The notes beneath the pieces were generated by a model. It made no database searches, was not told where the DNA came from, and saw only the letters and a list, made by a program, of their open reading frames with translations. Below, piece after piece: positions 27,082 to 35,175 of a stretch of DNA of 64,000 nt (position 1 is the stretch's first letter; each line of letters begins with the position of its first letter). Origin of the DNA: Paraburkholderia phenazinium (GTDB lineage: Bacteria > Pseudomonadota > Gammaproteobacteria > Burkholderiales > Burkholderiaceae); assembly GCF_900141745.1 (NCBI RefSeq), contig NZ_FSRM01000001.1:744001-808000 (forward strand), written 5' to 3'. A program made the translations under genes and the position numbers.

Positions 27082-27106
27082 TGCTGTACCCCTGTATGAA
27101 CATACA

Positions 27107-27126
27107 TACTGTGAATTTATACAGTA
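27107..27126. promoter_or_regulatory. LexA (SOS) box
   Basis: TACTGT-GAATTTAT-ACAGTA matches the enterobacterial LexA consensus TACTGT-N8-ACAGTA in every specified base. It lies between divergent small genes. On the minus strand a TATAAA-like -10 falls inside the box, with TTGCAT as possible -35, as expected for repression. Confidence 0.8.
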
Positions 27127-27136
27127 TTTTGGGAAG

Positions 27137-27337
27137 ATGCAAGGGGAATTGGAGGGCGAGTTAGTTCGATCGGAACGCCGCCAGGCCGCGAAGCGCATCG
27201 TTGAATCGTCGCCGGACCCGCACCCGCTGGCGGACTCAATAGCCCGGGAGGAGCATTTTCTCGCCTTGCTGCGCGAGCTTGAATACGAGCAGCGTCGCGA
27301 ACTGGGCGAGCCGCAGCCGGATTTCACGGCCGCATGA
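27137..27337 (+). CDS. Small hypothetical protein divergent from SOS pair (66 aa)
   Basis: A 66-residue highly charged, helical protein (ELEGELVRSERRQAAKRI, LRELEYEQRRELGEP). Start ATG 27137 lies 10 bases after the LexA box, so any leader is very short. Function unknown; coding support is composition and position only. Confidence 0.5.
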   Translation: MQGELEGELVRSERRQAAKRIVESSPDPHPLADSIAREEHFLALLRELEYEQRRELGEPQPDFTAA

Positions 27338-27534
27338 ACTGGGCCGGGCGATCGCATTGAGGCGCGACAATTGTTGACCAATTTTCAGACGTTTCCGTAC
27401 TGGGACGAACCATCTCGCGGGTTATAACGCGAGATGGCTCGTAACGGGCCCACATCGCGGCCCGCGTCGGCTTTGCAGTCCTTGCCCTTCGGGCCGTGTC
27501 TCCCACGAAACCCAGCAAGGAGGCGCGCCTATTC
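27338..27534. other. Gap before the second T6SS effector
   Basis: Contains an inverted pair ATCTCGCGGGTTATAACGCGAGAT (stem ATCTCGCG/CGCGAGAT, 27411-27434) that may be a terminator or operator, and at its end the Shine-Dalgarno AAGGAGG (27517-27523) of the effector. Confidence 0.45.
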
Positions 27535-30378
27535 ATGGCGACACATCACGGTAATCCGCATCACCCCGGCGCTCCGGCAGCGCCCGCAAGTCCGCCGCCG
27601 CCGCCGCAATGGCAACCCTTGAACTGGAGCTTTCCCTTTGCTCCGATCAGCGGCAATGAAGCCGATCCGCAAACCTGGCTCAGTGCCTTGGCGAGTTCGG
27701 ACGGCGGGTTCTATCCGCTTGGCTCGAACGGCATGTATCACGGTGGTATCCACTTCGGCGCTGGCACAGGCGGCAAGCTCAAGCAGGGCGATGGCGTCAG
27801 GGCCATTGCCGATGGCGAGGTGGTAGCGTACCGCCTGGATTCTGCCTATCCCGAACTGACTTATCCACCGTTCCCGCCGCGCTACGCGCTGTACTCGACG
27901 GGCTTCGTGCTGATCCGCCACAGGCTCGTGCTGCCGCCTGAACCAGACAGGCAGGGCGCATCATCGACGGCAGCAACCCCGGCTTCGGGTGCGTCAGCAA
28001 CGACTGCCAGTGGCCCGCAGGCTTACCAGCCACCCGCCGATGAAGTGCTGGAGTTCTACAGCCTGTACATGCACCAGCTTGACTGGAAAGGGTATCAGGA
28101 CGCGCAGACGGAAGGCGGCAACGCGCCCGCGCCGTCAATCCATCCGCTGCCTTTCTGGGAGGGTGACAGGCATTTCCGGGTTGGCGCGAAAGCGAATGAC
28201 CACCAGGCCCAGCCCCGGCAACTCAATGCGCCACTGAATATTGGCACGCCTTCGGACGCGTTGAACACCACCACGTTGGCCGGCGGCGCGCTGCTCGGCG
28301 GTGCGCTATCAGGTCCGGCCCCGGACAGCCTGGGTGCGCTTTCAACGTATCCCGACCAGCTGCGCTATACCGTACCGCCAGCCGGTCCGGCGGACGCTCC
28401 CCAGGATGCCGGTACGTCCCGGACCGGCGTCCGCATCTGCGACCGTACAAACGGGACCGCAATCGGCCTGCTGCCGCGCGGTGGTGAACTGACCATTGTG
28501 GGCAACGCCGCGAATGGCTGGGCGCAGATTGCGAAGATCATCAAGGGTACGCCCGTGGCTGCTATCGCTGGCGGGACTCCCGATCCGCGTGCCGTGACGG
28601 GCTGGATAAATCTTGATGAACTGGACGCGGTAATTGATCCGAAGCCGCTCGATACGGTGGTCGTGCTCGACAAGCCGTTTCCGGTGCAGGCGGGCGACGT
28701 GGTGGGCTACCTGGGCGAGTACCAGAATTCCACTGAGGCGAGTCTGTTGCCGCCGAAGCGCGAGTTCCCGCTCTTACACCTCGAAGTGTTCACTGGGGCG
28801 CAGATCAATGACTTCATCAATAAGAGCAAGGAACGGGCGAAGAAGCTGCCGGATAAACCGCTGCTGCTGATCCGGCAGGGCGTGAAGCTTGTCAAACCTG
28901 CCGACCCGCAGAGTAATACCGGGCTGGTGGGGCTGACGCTGGCTTTCGCGACGGGCAAGCAGGGCGATCCGGGCAAGGGACTCTGGGCAAAGGTTCAACC
29001 AACGAAGCTTGCGGCGCAGCCGTCAACACACGGCCACGGCCACAACCATCCCGCCAGCGGTACGCCCGTAGGCGATCCGCTCTGGGTTGATCGCACCAAG
29101 CATGCGGGCAAGGTTGCCGCTGGACCGGTGCCGACCTGGGCAACATTCCCGTTGCAGCTTGCCAATGCCGACGCTCCGGATGTCGGATACCAGCAGGTAT
29201 TTTCGCGCGCCCAGCTTGACCAGGGGCGCGAGATCGACCGGGCGATCGACGATCAGGGCACGCAATGGTGGAAAATTGCGGCGGGCGACGAGGACGGCAG
29301 GACGATGACGGGATGGGTGTGCGAGAAGAGCCACCCCAGTACGCTCTGGGAAAGTCCGTGGGCGTGGCTGGGATTCAATACGGTGGATACGACCAGCGTC
29401 CCGTTACTCGACATGTACCGGCGTTGCCGGTTCGAAACGAAACGCCTGATCGAGGGCGACAACGAGAAGGAATTCAGTACCGTGGCCGCGGCGGTGAACG
29501 CGGGGCAGTTTATCTCCAAGCTGGAGAAGGCCGCGAAGCGCCAGGGCAGCGGTAAGGGGAACGTGGTTCCGGCTGACCTGAGGAAGGCGCTGACCGTGCC
29601 CTGGCTGGCGGAGGCGGTCTCGCACCTGATCTTTCGCTACGAAAGCGAATGGGGCGGCGACATGGGCAAGTGGGAAAAATTCCTGCCGCTTATGAGGACG
29701 CTTGGCGGCTCCATCTGGAAGACCGAGATGGAGCGCATCAAGAAGCTGCAATGGTGGGACAAGGTGAAGGCCGTCGAGGGCTTCCCGGTTGACGCTGACG
29801 TGTGGCACATCCATCCTATCGGGCTGGTGGGCAATTTTTCCACCTCCTCAGCATCACTAAGCCTTGCGGAAGCACGCGTGAGAGCTTTGCTGAGAGTTAT
29901 TCGCGTTGGTGAGGGAACGTCATCGGACAGGGGTTACGTGACGCTATATGGAGGCGGAATATTTCAGGGTTTCGCAGATCATCCGAGAAAGAAAATCACC
30001 GCTGGTAACTACACCTCCACAGCAGCCGGAGCGTATCAAATACTGGAAAAGACATGGGATGGGCTCGTGAGCAAGAAACAATATTCTGATTTTAGCCCAG
30101 CGATCCAGGACGGGGCCGCCGTTCAATTACTAGTTACACGGCATGCACTAAACCCTATCATGAGCGGCGATCTTTCGACTGCCATTCACGGATCGGGAGG
30201 GAAGGCTGAAGGGACAAATAAGGAATGGGCTAGTCAGCCGGATTCACCCTATGGGCAGCCGGTAATGACAATGGATAGAGCCAATAAATTGTTCGCGGAG
30301 TATCTTGAAGATGAACTCCGTGGACATACTACTTTGACTGTTCCTCAGGGAGAGCTGTTGAAATGGCAAAAAGAGTGA
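27535..30378 (+). CDS. T6SS-type cargo effector with C-terminal lambda-endolysin-like (GH104) domain
   Basis: A 947-residue paralogue of the protein at 2195-5158. The shared part has YHGGIHFG (68-75), LYMHQLDW, an SH3-like region, LLHLEVF, and the closing SEWGGDMGKW...HPIGLVGNF. The EF-hand loop of the paralogue is degenerate here (KRQGSGKGNVVPADL). From about residue 770 the sequence is unrelated to the first effector and matches lambda R lytic transglycosylase: GEGTSSDRGY (Glu793, equivalent to the catalytic Glu), FADHPRKKIT, STAAGAYQILEKTWD, FSPAIQDGAAVQLL and SPYGQPVM. ATG 27535 is chosen for its AAGGAGG; a 13-residue longer start exists. No vgrG is adjacent, so this is an orphan cargo module. 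Confidence 0.87.
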   Translation: MATHHGNPHHPGAPAAPASPPPPPQWQPLNWSFPFAPISGNEADPQTWLSALASSDGGFYPLGSNGMYHGGIHFGAGTGGKLKQGDGVRAIADGEVVAYRLDSAYPELTYPPFPPRYALYSTGFVLIRHRLVLPPEPDRQGASSTAATPASGASATTASGPQAYQPPADEVLEFYSLYMHQLDWKGYQDAQTEGGNAPAPSIHPLPFWEGDRHFRVGAKANDHQAQPRQLNAPLNIGTPSDALNTTTLAGGALLGGALSGPAPDSLGALSTYPDQLRYTVPPAGPADAPQDAGTSRTGVRICDRTNGTAIGLLPRGGELTIVGNAANGWAQIAKIIKGTPVAAIAGGTPDPRAVTGWINLDELDAVIDPKPLDTVVVLDKPFPVQAGDVVGYLGEYQNSTEASLLPPKREFPLLHLEVFTGAQINDFINKSKERAKKLPDKPLLLIRQGVKLVKPADPQSNTGLVGLTLAFATGKQGDPGKGLWAKVQPTKLAAQPSTHGHGHNHPASGTPVGDPLWVDRTKHAGKVAAGPVPTWATFPLQLANADAPDVGYQQVFSRAQLDQGREIDRAIDDQGTQWWKIAAGDEDGRTMTGWVCEKSHPSTLWESPWAWLGFNTVDTTSVPLLDMYRRCRFETKRLIEGDNEKEFSTVAAAVNAGQFISKLEKAAKRQGSGKGNVVPADLRKALTVPWLAEAVSHLIFRYESEWGGDMGKWEKFLPLMRTLGGSIWKTEMERIKKLQWWDKVKAVEGFPVDADVWHIHPIGLVGNFSTSSASLSLAEARVRALLRVIRVGEGTSSDRGYVTLYGGGIFQGFADHPRKKITAGNYTSTAAGAYQILEKTWDGLVSKKQYSDFSPAIQDGAAVQLLVTRHALNPIMSGDLSTAIHGSGGKAEGTNKEWASQPDSPYGQPVMTMDRANKLFAEYLEDELRGHTTLTVPQGELLKWQKE

Positions 30379-30857
30379 GATTTTTCCCGGTTCTACCTTT
30401 CTTGATGCTTGCCTTTGCGGGCACTTGTCACGCAGACGATGGCGTGGCTTTATACTCAAAATCAACCGATGTTGCTAGCAGGCTCAGCGGGAGATGGTCG
30501 CCGGATTGTGACAATTTGGAGGGCATAAAGATAGATGACCAGCTTAAGGCGGAATTTACTATCAATTCAAATCAAATTGTCATCAATTCAATGTTGAAAG
30601 AGGGTGTTAAAAAAGATGGGGTCATTGACGTCTATTTTGAATCGCCGCTGGACCTGGGGCGAGGTGGCATGAATCTCGATTGGGGTCATTTTTCGACGGT
30701 CACTCGAATCGCCGCTATAAAAATCAAGGGCGAAAATGATATTAGTTTAAATTGGGTTGGCTTTTTTAGCAATGAAGCAAAAAAACATCAATGGGTGAAT
30801 CAGCCTGATTTTTATAACGATAATGGAAAGATTGATTTTCATAGGTGTGAAAATTAA
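30363..30857 (+). CDS. Predicted periplasmic immunity protein of the GH104-type effector
   Basis: A 164-residue protein with signal peptide (MAKRVRFFPVLPFLMLAFAGTCHA, cleavage likely before DDG). It overlaps the effector by 16 bases and is AT-rich like the toxin tail. Mature protein is beta-rich by eye and keeps Cys in SPDCDNLEG and FHRCEN, possibly a disulphide. Position and export fit inhibition of the lytic transglycosylase in the producer's periplasm. No family recognised. Confidence 0.75.
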   Translation: MAKRVRFFPVLPFLMLAFAGTCHADDGVALYSKSTDVASRLSGRWSPDCDNLEGIKIDDQLKAEFTINSNQIVINSMLKEGVKKDGVIDVYFESPLDLGRGGMNLDWGHFSTVTRIAAIKIKGENDISLNWVGFFSNEAKKHQWVNQPDFYNDNGKIDFHRCEN

Positions 30858-30874
30858 CAAGTCTTGATCGAATT

Positions 30875-30905
30875 GGCTTGGCGGTTGTCACGCTGCCAAG
30901 CCTTT
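30875..30905 (+). terminator. Terminator after the second effector-immunity pair
   Basis: GGCTTGGC (30875-30882) pairs with GCCAAGCC (30895-30902) around 12 bases and is followed by TTT. Confidence 0.55.
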
Positions 30906-30980
30906 CATCGTTAGGCGCGCTGTTGCACCTTTCCGCAATCGTTCTATCTTTCATCCTTACGTCGAGGCCTGCCCGCTGCC

Positions 30981-31178
30981 CTCGGCAACGCCAAGCGCGG
31001 CGTGGTGGCCGTGGCAATGTGGGAGGCAAAGATACCGCGCCCCGCGATTCGCTCGTACCTGGGAGGGGCCAGGAATCATGACCACGCCTTGGTGATTGAC
31101 GCTGCCGGAACGCGCGACGGAGTTGCGTCAATGCCAGACCGCGCTGGCAACCGTGCTATCGCGAAAAGACACGGTTGA
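30981..31178 (+). pseudogene. Fragment of a phage/island-type gene
   Basis: The frame ending at TGA 31176-31178 reads LGNAKRGVVAVAMWEAKI, then SYLGGARNHDHALVIDAAG. From memory this resembles the N-terminal third of a conserved island protein (…PRPAFRAYL...WDHDH...AAGTRRAL), but it loses sense after AAGTRDG and ends early, with no start or ribosome site. Treated as a decayed remnant. Confidence 0.35.
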
Positions 31179-31214
31179 GCGTGTGTACTTGGCGGTGTCG
31201 CCGACTATGCCACC

Positions 31215-31517
31215 TTGCTGGACGTCGTGTGGAGGATAAAGCCGTTCATCGATCAAGTGATTCAGCGAGGCGATGCAAATTCGACCCGCGGCCTCGATCC
31301 GGACTACCGCCAATGGTTGGTAAAGACGCTTGCGAAAATATTCGAACATCTGGCCGAGGAAAGGGCGACGGTAACAACTGACCCGGTGACCAATGAGATA
31401 TCGGGGCGCTTCTTCGCCTTTGTTCGGCTCGCAATTCCACGCGCTCTTTTTGCCGACGTGACACTTTATGACCAGATCAAAAGGCATCTGAGGGCCGCCG
31501 CTCTAGTTAGGGTGTAA
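31215..31517 (+). CDS. Hypothetical protein or gene fragment (100 aa)
   Basis: TTG-start frame of 100 residues with protein-like composition (VVWRIKPFIDQVIQ, WLVKTLAKIFEHLAEE). The frame is open upstream to 31179 without a better start and has no good ribosome site, so it may be the 3' end of a truncated gene. Family unknown. Confidence 0.4.
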   Translation: MLDVVWRIKPFIDQVIQRGDANSTRGLDPDYRQWLVKTLAKIFEHLAEERATVTTDPVTNEISGRFFAFVRLAIPRALFADVTLYDQIKRHLRAAALVRV

Positions 31518-31628
31518 TACAACTACCACTGCCGATCATGCCACTCCTTAGATTTCCTAAGTACCAAATCGGATGCTTCTCTTATACCGCGCGTTTGCTG
31601 CGGTTGAATTAATCTGAGCGGGGTATTC

Positions 31629-31886
31629 ATGGCGAGCACTTTGGAAGGCACTTGGCTGCGACCAGCGCAAGCGGCGGTCAAGTTGGGCATCGGAGCTTCT
31701 ACGCTTTGGCACAAAGCGAAGATTGACCCTGGCTTTCCAAAGCCCGTTGAGGTTAGTGCGCGTGTGACGATCTTTCTCGAACGCGACCTCGACGCGTATC
31801 TCGAGTGGATGGCCTCGCCTATGGTCGAAAGCTTGAATCGCTGCTCTTGCAATATCTTCCCGGCCCAGCACTGTTCAGTGAGATAG
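31629..31886 (+). CDS. AlpA-like helix-turn-helix regulator
   Basis: An 85-residue AlpA-family (phage/island excisionase-type) DNA-binding protein: LRPAQAAVKLGIGASTLWHKAKIDPGFPKPVEV followed by ARVTIFLERDLDAYLEW, the standard winged-HTH pattern that recognises a DNA site and activates integrase or excision genes. The last 20 residues diverge, so the 3' end may be altered. No integrase is seen within the window; this looks like a relic of an integrative element near tRNA-Lys. Confidence 0.75.
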   Translation: MASTLEGTWLRPAQAAVKLGIGASTLWHKAKIDPGFPKPVEVSARVTIFLERDLDAYLEWMASPMVESLNRCSCNIFPAQHCSVR

Positions 31887-32170
31887 TAAAGGCGCATGTT
31901 CTGAGGTGGTGTCTAATTGGGCCCAGGATCGAAACTACTTTCGGATCAGCGCGATGTCGTAGATCCTTGCGTCGACGATGCATATCCCATCGCCGCTGCC
32001 GCCACTACTGGCGAGGTTGCAGCGTCGACTGTGTCTGTCTTCTACGCCTTGAAGGCCTTGGCCGTTAGTGGCCATCTGCGGAGGCGATGCCTACTTTCCC
32101 TATGCGTCGGAGAGCGCGATCATCAGGAGACGGTCGCGGTGATACCGCTTGCACAAGCTGCCTTAGGCGG
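31887..32170. other. Intergenic stretch without supported gene
   Basis: Open frames exist on both strands but none has protein-like composition plus a ribosome site. Nothing further recognised. Confidence 0.5.
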
Positions 32171-32467
32171 CTAGCCATTTTGAATATCGGTGCTATCACG
32201 GAGAGTTCCCCGAGACGCTTTTGGGCGCGCGAGATCATCGTCGATAAAGCGCCTGAGAGTCGAAAAGGTCTTTTTGAACTCATCTTCTTTCGAACCGCAC
32301 GGACCGTTGTTCTGCTCGTGAGCAACCGTTGTGTGTATCCCTTTCATAGGGTAATCGGCGGTTCGATTGGACACAAACCACATCCCGGCAAACGGGCCGC
32401 TTTGATATTGGTCGACGGTAGCGTCGAGCTGATATCCATGGTGGGATTCGATTTTCTTCGTCGCCAT
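32171..32467 (-). CDS. Hypothetical protein (98 aa)
   Basis: A 98-residue hydrophilic protein (MATKKIESHHGYQLDATVDQ). ATG 32467 has GGGAGCGCT upstream. Features: WFVSNRT and HTTVAHEQNNGPCG; lysine/aspartate-rich helical C-terminus. Composition is convincingly coding. I recall similar small orphan proteins in Burkholderia but cannot assign a function. Confidence 0.6.
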   Translation of the reverse strand: MATKKIESHHGYQLDATVDQYQSGPFAGMWFVSNRTADYPMKGIHTTVAHEQNNGPCGSKEDEFKKTFSTLRRFIDDDLARPKASRGTLRDSTDIQNG

Positions 32468-32646
32468 AGCGCTCCCGGGTGTAGGCGATTGAGGCAATCC
32501 TAGCATGCAATACCACGCTGACCGTGATCTCGCCCGCGAGCGCGACCCGCAATAATTCGTCCAAGATGCTTTCGCCTAGCCTATTATTTACCGCAATGGT
32601 GGCGGCAGAGGGGCGCTACAAGACAAAAACGAGAAAGGGGCTATCC

Positions 32647-33054
32647 ATGACAAAGAATAGTGCGGCACTTTGCGTGGTCGCTATCGCGCTACAGGCATGT
32701 ACGTACGATCTGACATTGCTACCACGCGGTCCTGGCCAGTTTGCGCATGGCTTGGCGCACCGAAGCGACAAGTCGGTAACGATCGAATTGGCCGGCCGCA
32801 CATATGATGGCCATTTTGTTTACGTTTCTGGAGGAGCATTTACGCTAGCAAGCGCCGCAGGCAGCGGCGGCACGTTTGCTACCGGAACCGGAGTTGCCAT
32901 GAGCGCGTCTGGAAACGGAAATATCTTGGCGAGTTCCCCTGATGGTCATAACCTCCGTTGCGTTTTCAACTACAGCCAGTGGAGCAAGGGCGGAACTGGA
33001 GTGTGCCAAACAGATGACGGCACCCTGTATGACCTGCAGATAACACAACGATAA
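32647..33054 (+). CDS. Small putative lipoprotein
   Basis: A 135-residue protein with a signal sequence ending in the lipobox-like LQAC (Cys18), so it may be anchored to a membrane. The mature part is Gly/Ser/Thr-rich and beta-like, with ELAGRTYDGHF and LRCVFNY...GVCQTDDGTLYDL. ATG 32647 follows AAAGGGG; the longer frame from 32524 lacks a ribosome site. Function unknown. Confidence 0.65.
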   Translation: MTKNSAALCVVAIALQACTYDLTLLPRGPGQFAHGLAHRSDKSVTIELAGRTYDGHFVYVSGGAFTLASAAGSGGTFATGTGVAMSASGNGNILASSPDGHNLRCVFNYSQWSKGGTGVCQTDDGTLYDLQITQR

Positions 33055-33076
33055 CTGCGACGTCAAAGGACAATCC

Positions 33077-33388
33077 GTGAACCATCTTACCGCTGGAGCG
33101 ATGAAGGCGGTCGCATCGATCGCCTTCATCGCGTTCGCCCTTTCTTCTTCGTTAGTTTATGCTCGCTCGCCTGCATCTGACGCCTGGGCGCAGCCCGACG
33201 AATCCGATCTGACCTCACATGGGCACTACGTTAACAAGTCTGGGCAGGAGGTGCACTCGCCGGCGAAAGCGAAGAACGGCGGAGTGCCTACCGGCGCATC
33301 GGCCAAGTGCATCGACGGCATGTACAGTTTCAGCCGACATCATTCCGGCACATGCTCGCGGCACGGAGGGGTGGCGGAATGGGAGTGA
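33077..33388 (+). CDS. DUF3761-type exported protein
   Basis: A 103-residue exported protein with GTG start (AAAGGA upstream), signal peptide (AVASIAFIAFALSSSLVYA) and the family ending GASAKCIDGMYSFSRHHSGTCSRHGGVAEW, which contains the two conserved cysteines and HxxGTCxxHGGV. Located 22 bases after the lipoprotein gene, probably one transcript. Function of DUF3761 is unknown. Confidence 0.75.
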   Translation: MNHLTAGAMKAVASIAFIAFALSSSLVYARSPASDAWAQPDESDLTSHGHYVNKSGQEVHSPAKAKNGGVPTGASAKCIDGMYSFSRHHSGTCSRHGGVAEWE

Positions 33389-33497
33389 CACGCATACGGA
33401 GGCGTCACGACAGGTCGGCCGTATCTGACACACTTACTGCTGCTGCGGCTCTTATTCGTCGGGCACCCGACCACTAGAGGCATCGCACGCCAGAGGC

Positions 33498-34127
33498 TTA
33501 TTCAGCAACGCCCAGTACAGTTTGAACGCGCCCGCCGTCGTCAGCGTTTGTCATCTGGCAAACGAACTTCACGTTTGGATCGAGAAGCGATATTACGTGC
33601 TCGGTTAATAGAATCTTCAATTTCAACATAATCGTGGTTACATCAGAAAGGTCCATCTGCGGTTCGCTTCCGAGCTTCATCAGTTTTTTGAGGTTACCGC
33701 GGTGGAGAGCATCGCCACATCGCGCGTACACCTTTAGTAACTGCGACTTGTTGAAAAATGAATCGGTGACGGGCGTCATGTGATGATGCTTGTGGCCGTT
33801 CGGAAGCGGATGCGAGGTCCGTTTGATCGGCATCGGATAGAACTGCGGATGGAGTCGTTCGAGATCGTGCAGGATGTCTTTCGCTGAGTACGAACTCGTT
33901 AACCTCGCAGAGTTGGCAGCGGGAATATCGCCATGCACGGCCAGACAAGCCAACGCAATCAGCTCGATAATCATGCGTATCTGCAAATAGCAATATTCGC
34001 GTGCCAGAGTGGGTGGCAGGCCTGTTTCACCGTTTATCGTCTTCTGAACGGACAGCGTCCGCACTTTGATCTCTTCCATGAGATCAGCGTAGAGCCGAAG
34101 TATTTCCTGCTGCGGTTTTCCGTGCAT
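33498..34127 (-). CDS. Hypothetical protein (209 aa)
   Basis: A soluble 209-residue, mainly helical protein with a His-rich centre (GHKHHHMTP) and a helix IRMIIELIALACLAVHG that looks amphipathic rather than membrane-spanning. ATG 34127 has GAAGGA upstream. I do not recognise the family. It stands alone and its base composition is lower in GC than the core genes, fitting acquired DNA. Confidence 0.6.
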   Translation of the reverse strand: MHGKPQQEILRLYADLMEEIKVRTLSVQKTINGETGLPPTLAREYCYLQIRMIIELIALACLAVHGDIPAANSARLTSSYSAKDILHDLERLHPQFYPMPIKRTSHPLPNGHKHHHMTPVTDSFFNKSQLLKVYARCGDALHRGNLKKLMKLGSEPQMDLSDVTTIMLKLKILLTEHVISLLDPNVKFVCQMTNADDGGRVQTVLGVAE

Positions 34128-35061
34128 AGAGCATTCCTTCTCCGTTCGGTGTAGTCGAGTAGCGTTGCTACGACGCCATGTCCTGAGCCATCTTTAGCAT
34201 GCTGAGTTCCGCGGACTCTTCTGCATCTCGGCCGTCCAACTGCCAGTCGACTCAAACAGATGTGCATTCGAGCGCCACGAACCGGTTGAAGGATGGGCAA
34301 TCAACTGTCCGAGGAGCAAGGTAGCGCCGCGACTCGGCGGGATTTTCAATGCTGCAGTTAAATGCTCGGCGCATACGTCAAGCATGCCTCGGAGGGTCGG
34401 CAATCGTTAGTCTAACCGCCAGCCGTCAGTGAACATTTTCACGATCTCTTTGGCGTCCCTGAAGTACGGCTATACCAGAAAAAATTGCGGCGCGAGATCA
34501 ACCGAGATCCGCGCCGGCTTCGCGCGCTCAAACCATTCGCATTCGGCGCTATTCGACGCGAGTCACATCCGTGTGGCCTCCACCAAGTGGTCATTTCGTA
34601 GCCACTCGCCGGTGCTGGTGTGGCCGATGCGCTGCGACGGCAACTCCGCGAAGTTGAGCAAGCGCTAATGGCGCTCGACTGCGTAATTGCAGTGCGACGG
34701 GAATACGCGGCGCTACGAGATCGGGCTGGCTGGTGTGAGCTCGAACTAGAGCGGAGGCCGCGCTCGAGCGCAGTCGTCATCTTGAATCTAGGGCGCCTCC
34801 TCGGTGCTGGATCTGTATGTCGAGCGCCTGTACCAATTGATTGTCTGACGTAGCGCTATCGCTGGCTCGGCCGACTCTTGCGCAGGCTGCGGCAAACAGT
34901 TCGGCAGATCGGCGTATCTGGTTATCACTAACTCGCACGCGCAGTTTCAGTATATTGGCGAGCGCCTCCCGGCTGCCTTGGTCTGCTTTTTCGGAAAGCC
35001 GTGTCTTTTGCCAGGAGCTCGTCGACGCTCGCCCTTGGAATATTTGGCGACAAATCATCCA
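34128..35061. other. Accessory stretch without a confident gene
   Basis: About 930 bases carrying several short overlapping frames, none with both coding character and ribosome site. A 69-residue frame (34194-34403, minus) has a plausible helical stretch (MLDVCAEHLTAALKIPPS) but is otherwise unremarkable. Probably decayed accessory DNA. Confidence 0.4.
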
Positions 35062-35062
35062 T
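34777..35062 (-). pseudogene. Possible frameshifted small gene opposite the TIGR04255 operon
   Basis: ATG 35062 with AAGGAA upstream begins MDDLSPNIPRASVDELLAKD, which stops at about 34928. A second minus frame then gives the helical stretch KADQGSREALANILKLRVRVSDNQIRRSAELF and ends at 34777. Joined by one frame change they read like a single protein of about 90 residues. Low certainty. Confidence 0.3.
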
Positions 35063-35095
35063 AACGAATTTCCTTGACTTGCTGCCATCTTTTGC

Positions 35096-35138
35096 TTGCC
35101 GCAGCGGTGCGCTGGTGTATAGTTTCGTGTATAGTTTC
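35096..35138 (+). promoter_or_regulatory. Promoter with tandem 12-bp repeat upstream of the TIGR04255 operon
   Basis: GTGTATAGTTTC occurs twice head to tail (35115-35126, 35127-35138). The first copy contains a -10-like TATAGT (35118-35123), 16 bases after a -35-like TTGCCG (35096-35101). The repeats would cover the -10 and start site, so they look like an operator, perhaps for the HTH protein of the same operon. The ATG is at 35176. Confidence 0.55.
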
Positions 35139-35175
35139 GCGGTTTACTCCAAATCACACAAATAGGCAAGTCGAG

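Noticed and set aside
35101..35140. CRISPR-like repeats
   Set aside because: Only two adjacent 12-bp copies without spacers; best read as an operator.
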